Below, piece after piece: positions 24,401 through 35,302 of a stretch of DNA of 64,000 bases. Position 1 is the first letter of the stretch; the number at the start of each line of letters is the position of its first letter. The notes beneath the pieces were generated by a model. The model saw only the letters and a list, made by a program, of their open reading frames with translations. It was not told where the DNA came from and ran no database searches. The stretch comes from Argopecten irradians (taxonomy: Eukaryota; Mollusca; Bivalvia; Pectinida; Pectinidae): NCBI RefSeq assembly GCF_041381155.1, contig NC_091147.1, forward strand, positions 8,268,837-8,332,836, in the 5' to 3' direction. A program made the position numbers and the translations under genes.

Positions 24401-27400
24401 TTGCTTAACAATCATGTATACTCCTTACTGACACCTGTAATAACATCGCTATTATTTACTTGAGTTAGATTCCTAATGCCGATTCTCTGATGATCCTCTG
24501 TCTTGGACTGCCAAAATACTTTCTGTCCGATTAAAAACATAATCCTGTGTTTTACATTCACGCTCTTTATTAATGGTGTCGACCCCAACCATCAAACTAA
24601 AGCAGGATGTGTTGAAGGGGATATTTTAACATTCTTACTTAATCTATAGAGCCCAAAGCCTACCACAGTGTCCCATTCATCTGTTACCCTTTGGTTGTTT
24701 AGATTGCGCCATAGCGTATTGTATTCATGTTTATGATTATTGATTATATTCACTTAAGAAAGACATTGAATACAGAAGGAAACATTTATGACCATGTCAA
24801 GATACCTCAACGGTTATCAATATATTTAACTCATGAAACGTAATGACCCTCGGGGTCCCGACATATCACCACTAGCCACCACCTTTGGGTTATGAGTTCA
24901 AATCCCATGAGAGGCAGTTGCCACTGGTCATTGGTTTCGCCTTGTACTCTGCCTTCTCTGCTCCTAATTAACCTGACACTTCCTTAAATGTCTCTCACTG
25001 TTAAAAGAACAATAACATCAAAAAAAATCTTTTTTTTCTTTTCTTTTTTTCTATTTGCTAATTAGTTTTAATGATAGAGATGCTAACTCTTATGATTGTA
25101 TTGATTATTGGAAAATGATTTGATGAGTGACTTACCGACTAAGAGTATAGGTATCGAGACTTTGGTAATGTATCAATATAGATTGTATATCGAAGTACAT
25201 CCTTGATTCTCCAGGGGTTCCGATCACTTACGATCTCTAACCCCTGGACTATCTCATAGTGAAATTGAAGGCAGCTCAGCGGAAAACATTTGACCAATCA
25301 CAGGCTAGCAAAGATTTCCTTTGAAGACTACAGAGAGAGCGACGCCTAACATCATCGCCACACAGTCAACCACAGTGTACCGTTATACGGCTCTTTTGAT
25401 GCACATCAAATGACTAAATTAACAGTTCTATTCTGTTGCCTTCAGTTCTACTATGAGATATTCCAGGGGTGTCGAGATCGTAAGTGATCGGAGCCCCTGG
25501 AATATCGAGGATGATCGAAGTAGAGCTAAGATGCACTCATATCCTACAAAACACGTATTTCCGCCTAATATTTCTAATTTTACAAATGTCTTATACTGTT
25601 CAATATCTTAGCATACTGATCACGAATTTTACACCTCTATTTTACTCTTTTGATTTCATTTAAATTCTCCTTTCTAAATAAAATATACGGTCTTATGAGG
25701 GTTTTTTTCTTTTGATTAAAAATTCTTATTCAAGCACACAGAACGTAGCTCAAATAATTAGGCGTCTAGATATCTATGTGATATAAGGTTTATTTAGAAA
25801 TTAGTCCAATTTTATTGACTTGTATGTTTTTTCTTGATAGAAAAGACCACCAGACCCCAACTGCCTGATCCAGCGACACCTGAAAGGTCATTCAAGCCAA
25901 TTACCCCAAACAATCCGACGTCACCAGTGACAAAGTTCAACAACACATCAAAGGGTTCACTGTCCTCTCCGAGGTCTCCTAGGACCTCCCACCCTCCAGG
26001 TATATAGTCACGTGGTCATAACATGACGTCATGACGTCACAACTTTTTTTTTTAATTCGCGCCATTGACCGAGTCCCACAGATGATTGCACATCGTAATA
26101 CTCGCGATCATCTGTGGGTGTCTGATTCCGGCCGCGAAGAACAATATTGAGTGAGAATAATAATAATTATTATATCATGTTATAACGTTAGGTTGCCTCA
26201 ACAAAAATATAATTGTCGGAAGCTAATTTCTTGCATACATTATTAAATTGTGTCGGTTTCGGAGGTATCTCGGCTTTATTTCTACTGTTTTGATTTACAA
26301 GATAGAGTGATATGAATATACACTCTGTTCATTTTAGTGATATTTATTTATGTTGTTTTGGCGTCAGGACAGTCTGACCCCAATAAAAGGTCAATATTAA
26401 AAAAAGTAGTTGATGTTCGCAGCAGTTCTATCCTACAATGCTGAAGAAGTATCTAGAACAAGACAAACAAATTTAGAATTAATAGTTTAAGCTACTAAAC
26501 TAAAATATACTAAAATGGAAGTTTTTAGTTGATTGCCAGTTAATCCGATAAAACACATAAAGAAGGTGAATGTATAACATTCATAAATGACCATCTGTTT
26601 ATTTGTCCTAACAAACGTTAATACTATGCTGCACGTGAGATCCTGAAGTCCCCTGTCCCTCCCCTCACAAACTTTTAACACGCTTGGTGTATCAGGTTTG
26701 TATTGATTATGTTAACATTGTAGCTCGGTATGCCATGTGGAGTAACTCGTGTAAGTTACCTATGACGTAGAATGCATGACATCTCTGTTTCCTACTACAA
26801 CCATAATACGATAAGCGATCACATGACAAACGGCAAATGCATCGAAGTCGCTTCAAGCTTGATTTGTTTTTTTTTTTTTTGTTTGAGTCGTCATCTGATA
26901 ACCTGATACCTCCTTGCTGATATGAAGTAAACATTCATTGAAAAAAGTGATAGATGTTTTTGAAATCAAGCTTCGAAAGACTTGTTTCTGCTCTGCTCTT
27001 CTATTATTAATTATGCATGAATTATATAATCGTTTAGTTGCTTTGTCACGAATTAAAACACTACTACCTACATTAAAGAACAGTTTTTATCTTCAAAAAA
27101 CATAATCATCATTTTTTGAGATGAGGCAATGGTAAGACACGGGATAATTTCAGCACCTTACTTGCACAACAGTTCTGTCGTACAAGTATTGTATGAATAT
27201 ATAAGAATCCTTCTTTATCCAAATCTTTTCTGCGTATGTGTTGTCGTTATTGTTGATGATGCGCCATTGTACCCACCCAGGTGCTTATCCATACGGAGAC
27301 AGGGGAGCATTATTAGGATTCCATCACCATGGAAACGGGAGAAGTAGGCTCTTAGCACTATGTCTTCTGCATTTAACAAAATCTGCTTTATATATACTAT

Positions 27401-30109
27401 TTTATTAGACACGTGTTTCTTTTCTTGTATTATTCCGTCTTTGCAAATAACAAAGTTACCTCCCTTGCAGTTAGGTATCAAATATATGACGTCATCATTT
27501 TTGAGTGAACTCTGAAAGTAATAGCGTTACACACAAAAATATTACGTCATAATAGACTCCTACCTGCATGGGCAGATAAGTTTGTGATTAGCAAAAACAG
27601 AATATTTCATTTCAAGTGGATTTTTAATTCGATTTTTGTTGGTTACAAATTAAACACGTGAGTTTAGTGCTTTATACAATATTCATACTTCTGTATTACC
27701 GACAGAAACTAAAACCAACATTATCAAAATATTCAGTAGCAAAGCCGTACCATTTCAGCGACTAACAACCCCTCTATCTGTGTTTTTACTAATTAATCAG
27801 TATTTATATACCTAATTTGGTCTTACTTCTTGCATTTCCATTAAAACAACCGTTTGATTCAGCTTATCGAATTTATATTGTAGTCTTGTTGTCATTCAAT
27901 GTGATTGAATAAGCAGCCTAATTGAGTTTTTTGTACAGAACTAAGACTTTCATATTTGAAAAAAACGTATTTAATTAATAACGAGAATGTTATAGTAGTT
28001 GTTATAGTACCGTTGTCTTCTTTCTTCATTATTTTTATGTTTACTTTTCTTTGCTTTCAACACAACAGTGAAGTGTAATAACATTTAAAACTAACAATGT
28101 ATTGTATAACTATATGTGTGTATATATAATGTAGATCAATTAGTTATGGTGTTAACATGAAAAATTACTTCCATACTTCAGCAAACTGATTAAAATAGAG
28201 ATCCTTACTTTCACTCCGATTTTAAGGATCTGGTAATCGAATTGGCCAATCAAAACGTTACTTCCAGAATCTTTGAGATGTATTTAAAGGGACGATATAG
28301 TTTGCAAGAGCTGTCAGAATAATGTTGGTGTCCGTAGTCATCTCGACCAAAGATCACAACATAACGTAATGTATCTGTGAGCTGGGACGAAATGTAGTTT
28401 TTAGTTAATGTTGCCAGCTGGAGAAAAAGTATTTGATCTGATGTACAGGGGGTTTAAAGGTCACCAAAAAGTGACCCCTAAAGGAATGTTGTCAGATCCT
28501 CTATGTAACGGAGAGATATTAAGGATCTGTATTTTAATCAGAGTGATGTTTTCCCAAACCTTTTGCTGTATACGTGAGACTATAGCATGTTGGGAAAACA
28601 TTAAAAAGACATTAAAACGATAGTGAAATGTTAACATATGGAAATTGCGAAATGAAATGATTGTACCTTTTCTTGTGAGTTGTTTCGCCGTAAGGAGTTG
28701 TAGTTTGTACAATATGTCGTTTTTACAAGATTTAAAAAAACATGGTGATCCGTTTATGTTGTTTACTATGTCCATAATAGTCTAAACCAGAACCATACGC
28801 ATAGAGTAATCATACACACACGTAAAACAACTTTTAGTCATCTGAAGATATCAGTATTTGATAACAGTCAAAAGATATTTCCTCTTTGCACTATGCGGAT
28901 GAAATATTGTTTCAATTTTTATATTGTTAAGCAAATTCCGTGAATTATCAGTACGGCTATTTTATCTTACGTAATATATGTCGTGTTGGCCAGCAAGTAT
29001 AATTTTTTGTATTGCTATTTTTTCAGATGTCGAAGGGAAAGAACTGTTAAAGTCAATTCAAACGTCTCCATCATCGGCCGTAGCATTTGGTGACGTCATT
29101 TGTAAGTTTATAAAAATAACAAAAACACTCCCTCTCTTTGGCAACCTACTCTTGTGGATATATATATTTATCTTTACGTCATTCGTATGAAACGTCAATT
29201 TGTGTTGAGTAACGACGAAACATTCATCCGCAAAGAAATGACGTTACCTGCAGTCATTAGCTGTCCCCAAAAGACGTTAGATAATGATGATCACACAATT
29301 GAACATGATAACTAATGGACTGATTTACAACAATGTAGACGGATACATTGTCTGCATTGTAATGATCATATATTTTACTTTCATTTACAATCAGTTGTTT
29401 ATAATTTCATGTGTCTGTATATAAAATTATAAATGTTATATCAAAATCGTGGATTTCTGTTGAAGGTCCCAACTTCATCTTCGATGTGGAAACAATCCAC
29501 ATGGAGAGAGAGGTATCTATAGACGGAAAACAACTCCGGAACCGGAAATCGGGTAGTCCGTCAGGTATTCCGAACAGCAGTAAGCAGCTTCAGAAGTACA
29601 AAGGCATTGTGGGTACTTTTGGATTCAAAGACCCTGGCAAATATTACTATGAGGTTGAGGTATCGTTTACTATACACCAGCCGCTTGAAGAAACCTGGCT
29701 CGTGTTCGAGTTGGGAATAGGTCGAGCAGACGACATTGACAAACATCACACAGTGGAAAGGCACGAGCATTCGAGGTCCTGTTATGTCGCTCGATACCCG
29801 GAAGATGGCAAACTGGCACAGGAATTTTGGCATAACCGTGACCTCTTGACCTATGTGCCCTTGTCAGAGAACACGGCTGGGCTGACAGTGGACGTCACGT
29901 ATGGTCTAGTTGTGGACACCAAGAGGAGGAAGTGGACCGTGTCGGATATCAAGCGTGAGAAGAAACTTCATACCTTTACCGGAATCGATTTCTCGGAACC
30001 TCTCATCCCTGTGTTCGGCACGTACAATCCTGACCTTGTCAGTGTCGAGATGAATATCAAAACGGGGTCAGAAATCACGTCATTTCCGGCGTTTTTGAAA
30101 GGGTTTTGA
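19946..30109 (+). CDS. TRIM-type RING/B-box/coiled-coil/SPRY protein, six coding exons, 854 aa
   Basis: Probable RING E3 ubiquitin ligase of the tripartite-motif class, expected in the cytoplasm. Exons: 19946-21476, 21818-21928, 22804-22848, 25841-25999, 29027-29101, 29466-30109. Every junction is phase 1 with GT-AG borders, and the sum is exactly 2565 nt. Visible parts: C3HC4 RING (Cys11, 14, 30, His32, Cys35, 38, 50, 53); B-box 1 (Cys91 to His128); B-box 2 (Cys150 to His188); coiled coil about 195-320; a Pro/Ser linker with repeated (F/Y)(Q/P)(R/K)Q(I/V)S units about 395-460; a basic/proline-rich middle from the short exons; and a SPRY/B30.2-like domain in the last exon. The start is fixed by an in-frame TGA two codons upstream and a good context (ACAATGG). 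In other animals such proteins act in innate immunity or protein turnover, but substrate and role here are unknown. Confidence 0.88.
21818..21928 (+). CDS. TRIM-type gene, coding exon 2
   Basis: Acceptor TTTTGACCTAG, donor TCTCA|GTACGT. 111 nt, in frame from the previous exon, encoding a Pro/Lys/Arg-rich segment (residues about 511-547). The alternative open frame starting at 21833 is a shadow. The donor is acceptable rather than strong; a cut four bases later would break the frame. Confidence 0.75.
21929..22803. other. Intron, nothing recognised
   Basis: AT-rich, ending in TTGCACTTCACAG at 22803. No repeats matched elsewhere. Confidence 0.4.
22804..22848 (+). CDS. TRIM-type gene, coding exon 3 (micro-exon, 45 nt)
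   Basis: Between an acceptor CACTTCACAG and a strong donor GTTG|GTATGTATG. Fifteen codons keep the frame exactly and encode a Lys/Glu-containing segment ending PVRMGV. Small size and symmetric phase make it a candidate for exon skipping. Confidence 0.7.
22849..24020. other. Intron, nothing recognised
   Basis: AT-rich. The - strand open frame at 23320-23634 and the + frame at 23580-23774 carry no recognisable motif. Confidence 0.35.
24021..24267. mobile_element. MITE family E, copy 1
   Basis: Terminal inverted repeats: GGATCTAACAACATCCCATA at the left, and TAATGGGATGTTGTCAGTTCC at the right, which is nearly its complement. The interior (CATTTCGTCCCAGC, GCGAGATGACTACGTACACC) matches the complement of 28218-28500. 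Non-coding, inside the intron. Confidence 0.8.
24836..25031 (+). mobile_element. tRNA-derived SINE, diverged copy
   Basis: B-box-like GGGTTATGAGTTCAAATCCC followed by GAGGCAGTTGCCACTGGTCA. The tail is CCTTAAATGTCTCTCACTG, then TTAAAAGAACAATAACATCAAA, equivalent to the body and tail of the 15788-16151 SINE in opposite orientation. A (T)n/(A)n-rich stretch follows. The 5' head is truncated or degraded. Confidence 0.75.
25198..25514. mobile_element. Foldback MITE family C, intact, 9-bp TSD
   Basis: 317 bp with long inverted termini of about 65-68 bp. Left: CATCCTTGATTCTCCAGGGG, a GATCACTTACGATC spacer, then AACCCCTGGACTATCTCATA. Right: the complement. Each terminus is itself a hairpin (CCAGGGGTT with AACCCCTGG). 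The 9-bp sequence ATCGAAGTA flanks both sides. Long TIRs with 9-bp duplications suggest a Mutator-like transposase. Non-coding; it lies in the intron before coding exon 4. Confidence 0.92.
25841..25999 (+). CDS. TRIM-type gene, coding exon 4 (Pro/Thr/Ser-rich)
   Basis: Acceptor TTTTTTCTTGATAG, donor CCAG|GTATATAG after 25999. 159 nt encode a Pro/Thr/Ser-rich stretch with SP and TP dipeptides (TPNNPTSP, SSPRSPRTS). It is likely disordered, with possible proline-directed phosphorylation sites (inference). Confidence 0.85.
26022..26040. promoter_or_regulatory. Two abutting CRE-like TGACGTCA sites
   Basis: TGACGTCATGACGTCA occupies 26024-26039, with a CACGTG E-box just upstream (about 26010). 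It could bind bZIP factors within the intron. However, GACGTCA motifs recur across the window inside dispersed repeats, so function is uncertain. Confidence 0.3.
26073..26118. other. Short hairpin
   Basis: CCCACAGATGATTGC pairs with GCGATCATCTGTGGG around a loop of about 14 nt, one mismatch. Compact stem of about 15 bp, unknown role; possibly the remains of a foldback element. Confidence 0.6.
26119..27280. other. Intron, nothing recognised
   Basis: AT-rich. Open frames on the - strand (26487-26681, 26707-26934) lack recognisable features. Confidence 0.35.
27281..27343 (+). CDS. Possible alternative cassette exon of the TRIM-type gene
   Basis: An acceptor-like TGTACCCACCCAG ends at 27280 and a weak donor AGAA|GTAGGC follows 27343. 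The 63 nt between are open in the required phase, exactly 21 codons, and encode a Gly/His-rich segment (GAYPYGDRGALLG then FHHHGNGR). If the donor is not used, the frame continues about 22 codons to a stop. I left it out of the main model because the donor is poor and the exon is not needed to keep the frame. Confidence 0.3.
27448..27612. repeat. Dispersed short repeat with GACGTCA and GGGCAGATAA
   Basis: Shares ordered blocks (ATGACGTCAT, GTTACACACAAAAATATTACG, CCTACCTGCATGGGCAGATAA, CAAAAACAGAATA) with 2430-2612, 37118-37215 and 54630-54700. Class unknown; ends not defined. Confidence 0.55.
28218..28500. mobile_element. MITE family E, copy 2 (inverted)
   Basis: The right end GGAATGTTGTCAGATCCTC and the interior blocks GAGCTGTCAGAAT, GTAGTCATCTCG and GCTGGGACGAAATG match the complement of 24021-24267. 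The left end is less clear. The two copies lie in inverted orientation about 4 kb apart in successive introns of the same gene. Confidence 0.7.
29027..29101 (+). CDS. TRIM-type gene, coding exon 5
   Basis: Acceptor TGCTATTTTTTCAG, donor CATTT|GTAAGT. 75 nt encode residues of a Lys/Ser-containing segment ending AFGDVI. Symmetric phase 1, and in frame with both neighbours. Confidence 0.8.
29466..30109 (+). CDS. TRIM-type gene, last coding exon (SPRY/B30.2-like domain)
   Basis: Entered through TTTCTGTTGAAG, with the first two bases completing a Cys codon. It encodes 214 residues to TGA at 30107-30109. The domain shows the β-strand pattern of SPRY-type folds: GKYYYEVEV, then TWLVFELGIG, CYVARYP, EFWHNRDL, LTVDVTYGLVVDT, KRRKWTV, and PLIPVFGTYNP near the end. 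In TRIM proteins this domain usually selects the target. The exon is GC-richer than its surroundings, as expected for conserved coding DNA. Confidence 0.87.
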
Positions 30110-31260
30110 TAAACTTCGACAACACGTATCGTAACCTGGTGCGATATATAATATATATGGCATAGCATTTATAAAATTGATAGTCTTATGATACACATGT
30201 AAAGACATTTATAGAGAGAGAACTGTCATACGTGTAAAACACTTTAAACATGAAACTGTATACTTCCAGTGTCGGGTATGGAAGCCCGGAGGAACATGTT
30301 TATTAATGTTTGAACTTGCGGAGTCTGTGATAAAGTATTTAGATAGTCTAGTCTATGAAGTAGATATCTGAAATATTTTTTTTCATGATAGCTAGATTAG
30401 GCATCTGGTACAATGATCTTGAGAATACATAACCATTATAGAACACAGTATAGACCGGTTATTTATCTTTCTTTGAGCTACTCTGTATCATTCATAATTA
30501 AGTGTGAAACATAAAGATTGTCGCTAGATTTGATAAAAGAGTTGACAAAGTGTATTTATTATATTTATTGTTTAACTGTATAGTTTTGCCATCCGACATT
30601 GCTTGATCATTGTATTTTTCCAGGAGCTTTAAACCATTTTGTGTCCTTTATTCGTGAGCTAGAAATACACGGTAGCTCATTCGTTTCCATACACTGCAAA
30701 TCACCTAATTTTCGTGTATGTACAATATTTCGCGTCTTTGTTTTATCAATATATTCACACACAAAATTAAATAAATAAATTTGCGATTTACTGACAATCG
30801 ACGAGCATTCATATATCGTTTTTTATATTACATTTTAATTATCGTGAGATAACACGAGAATTTGTATCCCGCGAAAATGAAGAAATTTACAGTATTGCCT
30901 AGCGATAAGATTGAATCAATGTGATTTATTATTATTTAATGCATTTTTGGAGACAATATTTTAGCGAAGTTTGTTACACATTCATTGATGTGTATATTCG
31001 TTTATACATTTATGTGAGATCTACCTCAAAGTCTTACGTGAATACTTAACAGTTGCAGTTATTTTTCTGCCATATTCATATGTGAATCCGTCCTGTTTGA
31101 TATACATTTACTTACTTCACCAGTCGTTTTATGTGTAAACTAAAAGCAAGTGCGATACATATCATATACGAGTATTCCTATATGTGATAACACACCCAAT
31201 ATATTTGTAACGATCAGGCTTAGCTTTTCATATATAAATTGTATTTGTATAAGGAAATCG
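30110..31260 (+). other. 3' UTR and downstream sequence of the TRIM-type gene
   Basis: AT-rich, no coding signal. AATAAA occurs at 30770-30775 within AATAAATAAA, a plausible polyadenylation signal about 660 bp after the stop codon. The true end is not determinable from sequence alone. Confidence 0.35.
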
Positions 31261-33152
31261 ATTTTCATTGTACGTACATTTATTTTCTGATATATCTTTT
31301 ATACATGTTGATTGTTTATATTCATTTTTATGTCACAATCACTTTGGCTTTCATTAAAACTGGTCTACATAGAGCTACACGTGTATCATAGGATTTCCAA
31401 TGTCTCCCCAATGCCCGAGTGCTAATATATTATACTGTAACAATAAAGTATATCTTAGTAAAATCATAGTTGTGAGGTGTGCGTATTTTGCTTTATGGAC
31501 CTTCTGGTTGTTTTTTTTTTTTTTGGGGGTATTTTTTATTGCTCTTAAATATCTTATGGTATCTTGAAAAACATGACTTATTGAAGATCACATTACTACA
31601 TTGTTTGTTTTAAGGTGTTAGTAGCATTAACCATTTCCAATGATACAACCACTTAGAATTGCCCGTACCTACACGTGGGTCCGCGTAAGCGCTACCAGTT
31701 TGCGTAAAATTATCAAAATTCATTCAGTACAGAAGACTTAGATGTAAAACATGGCCTGGAAAATTAACGATTACTTGTTGGTGATGTTATACACCTGGAT
31801 GAATGATATATCCGATAGCTGGGTTTTGTCGCCCCAAACAAACGCTGTCCGGAAGATAACACAGGAATCCATACAAAACGTTAAAGCTGAATGAAATCAC
31901 TTTCATTGTGTAAAGTTTCTTTTATCTGTATGATCTTATCTTATAATTTATTTTTAACTGAAAAATGAGTAAACATATATAATTCAGTGACAAGTTATCG
32001 ACTAATAAATAGGGGTAGAAATGCATCCTTCAGACTTATTCAGTCCCACCTTCATACTATCATTCCACTCACCAAACCATTTGACTTCGACTAAACTATA
32101 TTATGTATAGTGTGTGTGTTTAAATTGCCATCGGGTTGGCATCACACAGTCTTCTTACACATTTTAATTAAGTTCCATAAAACGATCGAATTTAAATCTT
32201 GCTTGGTATTTTTATCACCGAACATATCATCAAGCATTTTAACCAAATAGTGTAACAATTGCTTATATGATTGAAAACTCATTACCCGTTCCAACAATAT
32301 ATGGAAAGTTTTAAAACATGTAATTGTCATTTCAGAAATCCAAATTCACGTATATTGTCAACCTTGTGATCATCTCGAGATGTGTAAACGTTCTTTTAGA
32401 AATGGAGAACGACCCATATTATAGATCAATGGTGGTATTGATGTATTAACTAAGTTTTTTCAATCTTACGAAAATATCCTGTCCGATTACAGAAGAAGGC
32501 ATATAGAAAGATGAAGGTCTGACGATGTTAACTCAAATACAATGTTTAAAACACAAACCAAAACAACTACACTGCATTACACTACAATATCGATAATAAA
32601 TATTGACGTTTATGTATACCAACCCTTTCAAAAGAAATCAACGCTACTTTTTAGGATGCTTTCTCATCATTACTTGCCGTTCAATAATTAATATCCACTA
32701 TATACTTTACACATAATGATCCTATTTCACGGACATAAATTTCCTGTAATGCGAGGTCATGCTTCGGTAGAATCAATCTGTAGGTGGAATGAATATTAAA
32801 TACCACACCAATATTGATAAGTAAAGGTACGATAAAAATTGTCCTGTAACCACCAATAACCATCGTAAGAAATCACATCTTAAGAGGAGGCAACATCGTC
32901 ACAGCTCCAGTCGACAATATCAGTAGCCACAGATCCAGACGAGATCACACAACACCAGTACTCGCAGCTCCAGTCGACAATATCAGTACTCACAGCTCCA
33001 GACGATGTCATAATATAAGTAATCACAGCTCCAGACGAGATCACACAACATCAGTAATCACAGCTCCAGACGAGATCACAACATCAGTAATCACAGCTCC
33101 AGGCGATGTCATAATATAAGTAATCACAGCTCCAGGCGAGATCACAACATTA
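31261..33152. repeat. 1.9-kb tandem duplication, copy 1
   Basis: Begins ATTTTCATTGTACGTACATT and ends CACAACATTA. It is followed immediately by copy 2, near identical by eye apart from a poly-T/G tract (about 31510 against 33405) and scattered substitutions. It contains no recognised gene; matching short open frames occur in both copies on the - strand. Its final 260 bp are the GAGATCACAACATCAGTAATC minisatellite. Confidence 0.95.
32890..33152. repeat. Minisatellite of about 33-36 bp (CACAGCTCCAGACGAGATCA), copy-1 part
   Basis: Units contain AGTAATCACAGCTCCAG, then ACGAGATCACA or GCGATGTCATAATATA. The mixed unit types occur in the same order in both copies of the large duplication, showing the array existed before duplication. 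Confidence 0.9.
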
Positions 33153-35066
33153 ATTTTCATTGTACGTACATTTATTTTCTGATATATCTTTTATACATGT
33201 TGATTGTTTATATTCATTTTTATGTCACAATCACTTTGGCTTTCATTAAAACTGGTCTACATAGAGCTACACGTGTATCATAGGATTTCCAATGTCTCCC
33301 CAATGCCCGAGTGCTAATATATTATACTGTAATAATAAAGTATATCTTAGTAAAATCATAGTTGTGAGGTGTGCGTATTTTGCTTTATGGACCTTCTGTG
33401 GTTTTTTTTTTTTTGGACCTTTTTTTTTGGGTTTTTTTTTTTTTATTGCTCTTAAATATCTTATGGTATCTTGAAAAACATGACTTATTGAAGATCACAT
33501 TACTACATTGTTTGTTTTAAGGTGTTAGTAGCATTAACCATTTCCGATGATACAACCACTTAGAATTGCCCGTACCTACACGTGGGTCCGCGTAAGCGCT
33601 ACCAGTTTTAAAATTGTAAAATTATCAAAATTCATTCAGTACAGAAGACTTAGATGTAAAACATGGCCTGGAAAATTAACGATTACTTGTTGGTGATGTT
33701 ATACACCTGGATGAATGATATATCCGATAGCTGGGTTTTGTCGCCCCAAACAAACGCTGTCCGGAAGATAACACAGGAATCCATACAAAACGTTAAAGCT
33801 GAATGAAATCACTTTCATTGTGTAAAGTTTCTTTTATCTGTATGATCTTATCTTATAATTTATTTTTAACTGAAAAATGAGTAAACATATATAATTCAGT
33901 GACAAGTTATCGACTAATAAATAGGGGTAGAAATGCATCCTTCAGACTTATTCAGTCCCACCTCCATACTATCATTCCATTCACCAAACCATTTGACTTC
34001 GACTAAACTATATTATGTATAGTGTGTGTGTTTAAATTGCCATCGGGTTGGCATCACACAGTCTTCTTACACATTTTAATTAAGTTCCATAAAACGATCG
34101 AATTTAAATCTTGCTTGGTATTTTTATCACCGAACATATCATCAAGCATTTTAACCAAATAGTGTAACAATTGCTTATATGATTGAAAACTCATTACCCG
34201 TTCCAGCAATATATGGAAAGTTAACAAACATGTAATTGTCATTTCAGAAATCCAAATTCACGTATATTGTCAACCTTGTGATCATCTCGAGATGTGTAAA
34301 CGTTCTTTTAGAAATGGAGAACGACCCATATTATAGATCAATGGTGGTATTGATGTATTAACTAAGTTTTCTTTTAATCTTACGAAAATATCCTGTCCGA
34401 TTACAGAAGAAGGCATATAGAAAGATGAAGGTCTGACGATGATAACTCAAATACAATGTTTAAAACACAAACCAAAACAACTACACTGCATTACACTACA
34501 ATGTCGATAATAAATATTGACGTTTATGTATACCAACCCTTTCAAAAGAAATCAACGCTACTTTTTAGGATGCTTTCTCATCATTACTTGCCGTTCAATA
34601 ATTAATATCCACTATATACTTTACACATAATGATCCTATTTCACGGACATAAATTTCCTGTAATGCGAGGTCATGCTTCGGTAGAATCAATCTGTAGGTG
34701 GAATGAATATTAAATACCACACCAATATTGATAAGTAAAGGTACGATAAAAATTGTCCTGTAACCACCAATAACCATCGTAAGAAATCACATCTTAAGAG
34801 GAGGCAACATCGTCACAGCTCCAGTCGACAATATCAGTAGCCACAGATCCAGACGAGATCACACAACACCAGTACTCGCAGCTCCAGTCGACAATATCAG
34901 TACTCACAGCTCCAGACGATGTCATAATATAAGTAATCACAGCTCCAGACGAGATCACACAACATCAGTAATCACAGCTCCAGACGAGATCACAACATCA
35001 GTAATCACAGCTCCAGGCGATGTCATAATATAAGTAATCACAGCTCCAGGCGAGATCACAACATTA
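33153..35066. repeat. 1.9-kb tandem duplication, copy 2
   Basis: Copy of 31261-33152, slightly longer because of an expanded T-rich tract at 33402-33444. Differences elsewhere are few, so the duplication is recent or is an assembly of two haplotypes placed in tandem. No gene. Confidence 0.95.
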
Positions 35067-35268
35067 GAAATCACAGCCCCAAACGACAACATCAGTAATC
35101 ACAGCTCCAGACGAGATCACAACATCTGTAATCACAACTCCAGACGAGATCACAATATAAGTAATCACAATTCCAGACGTTATCACAACATCAGTAATCA
35201 CAGCTCCAGACGAGATCACACAACATCAGCAGTCACAACTTCAGACGAGATCACCGACATCAAATGTC
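34807..35268. repeat. Minisatellite abutting the secreted LamG-PAN gene
   Basis: The same 33-36-bp units as 32890-33152, continuing about 200 bp beyond the duplicated segment to within about 35 bp of the proposed start codon at 35303. The promoter or 5' leader of that gene must therefore overlap or include the array, unless an unseen upstream exon exists. Confidence 0.9.
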
Positions 35269-35302
35269 ACAATTCAGTTCCAGACAGCTGAATTTGTCAA
35301 CA

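Noticed and set aside
24880..24915. tRNA gene
   Set aside because: Only the B-box-like part is present. There is no complete cloverleaf, and the flanks match the SINE family.
29561..29833. 90-codon - strand frame
   Set aside because: Shadow of the SPRY-like exon, which has the clear domain pattern and splice borders.
32142..34777. Pairs of identical 60-62-codon frames on the - strand as duplicated genes
   Set aside because: They match because the whole 1.9 kb is duplicated. No motif, and composition is as in the surrounding AT-rich DNA.
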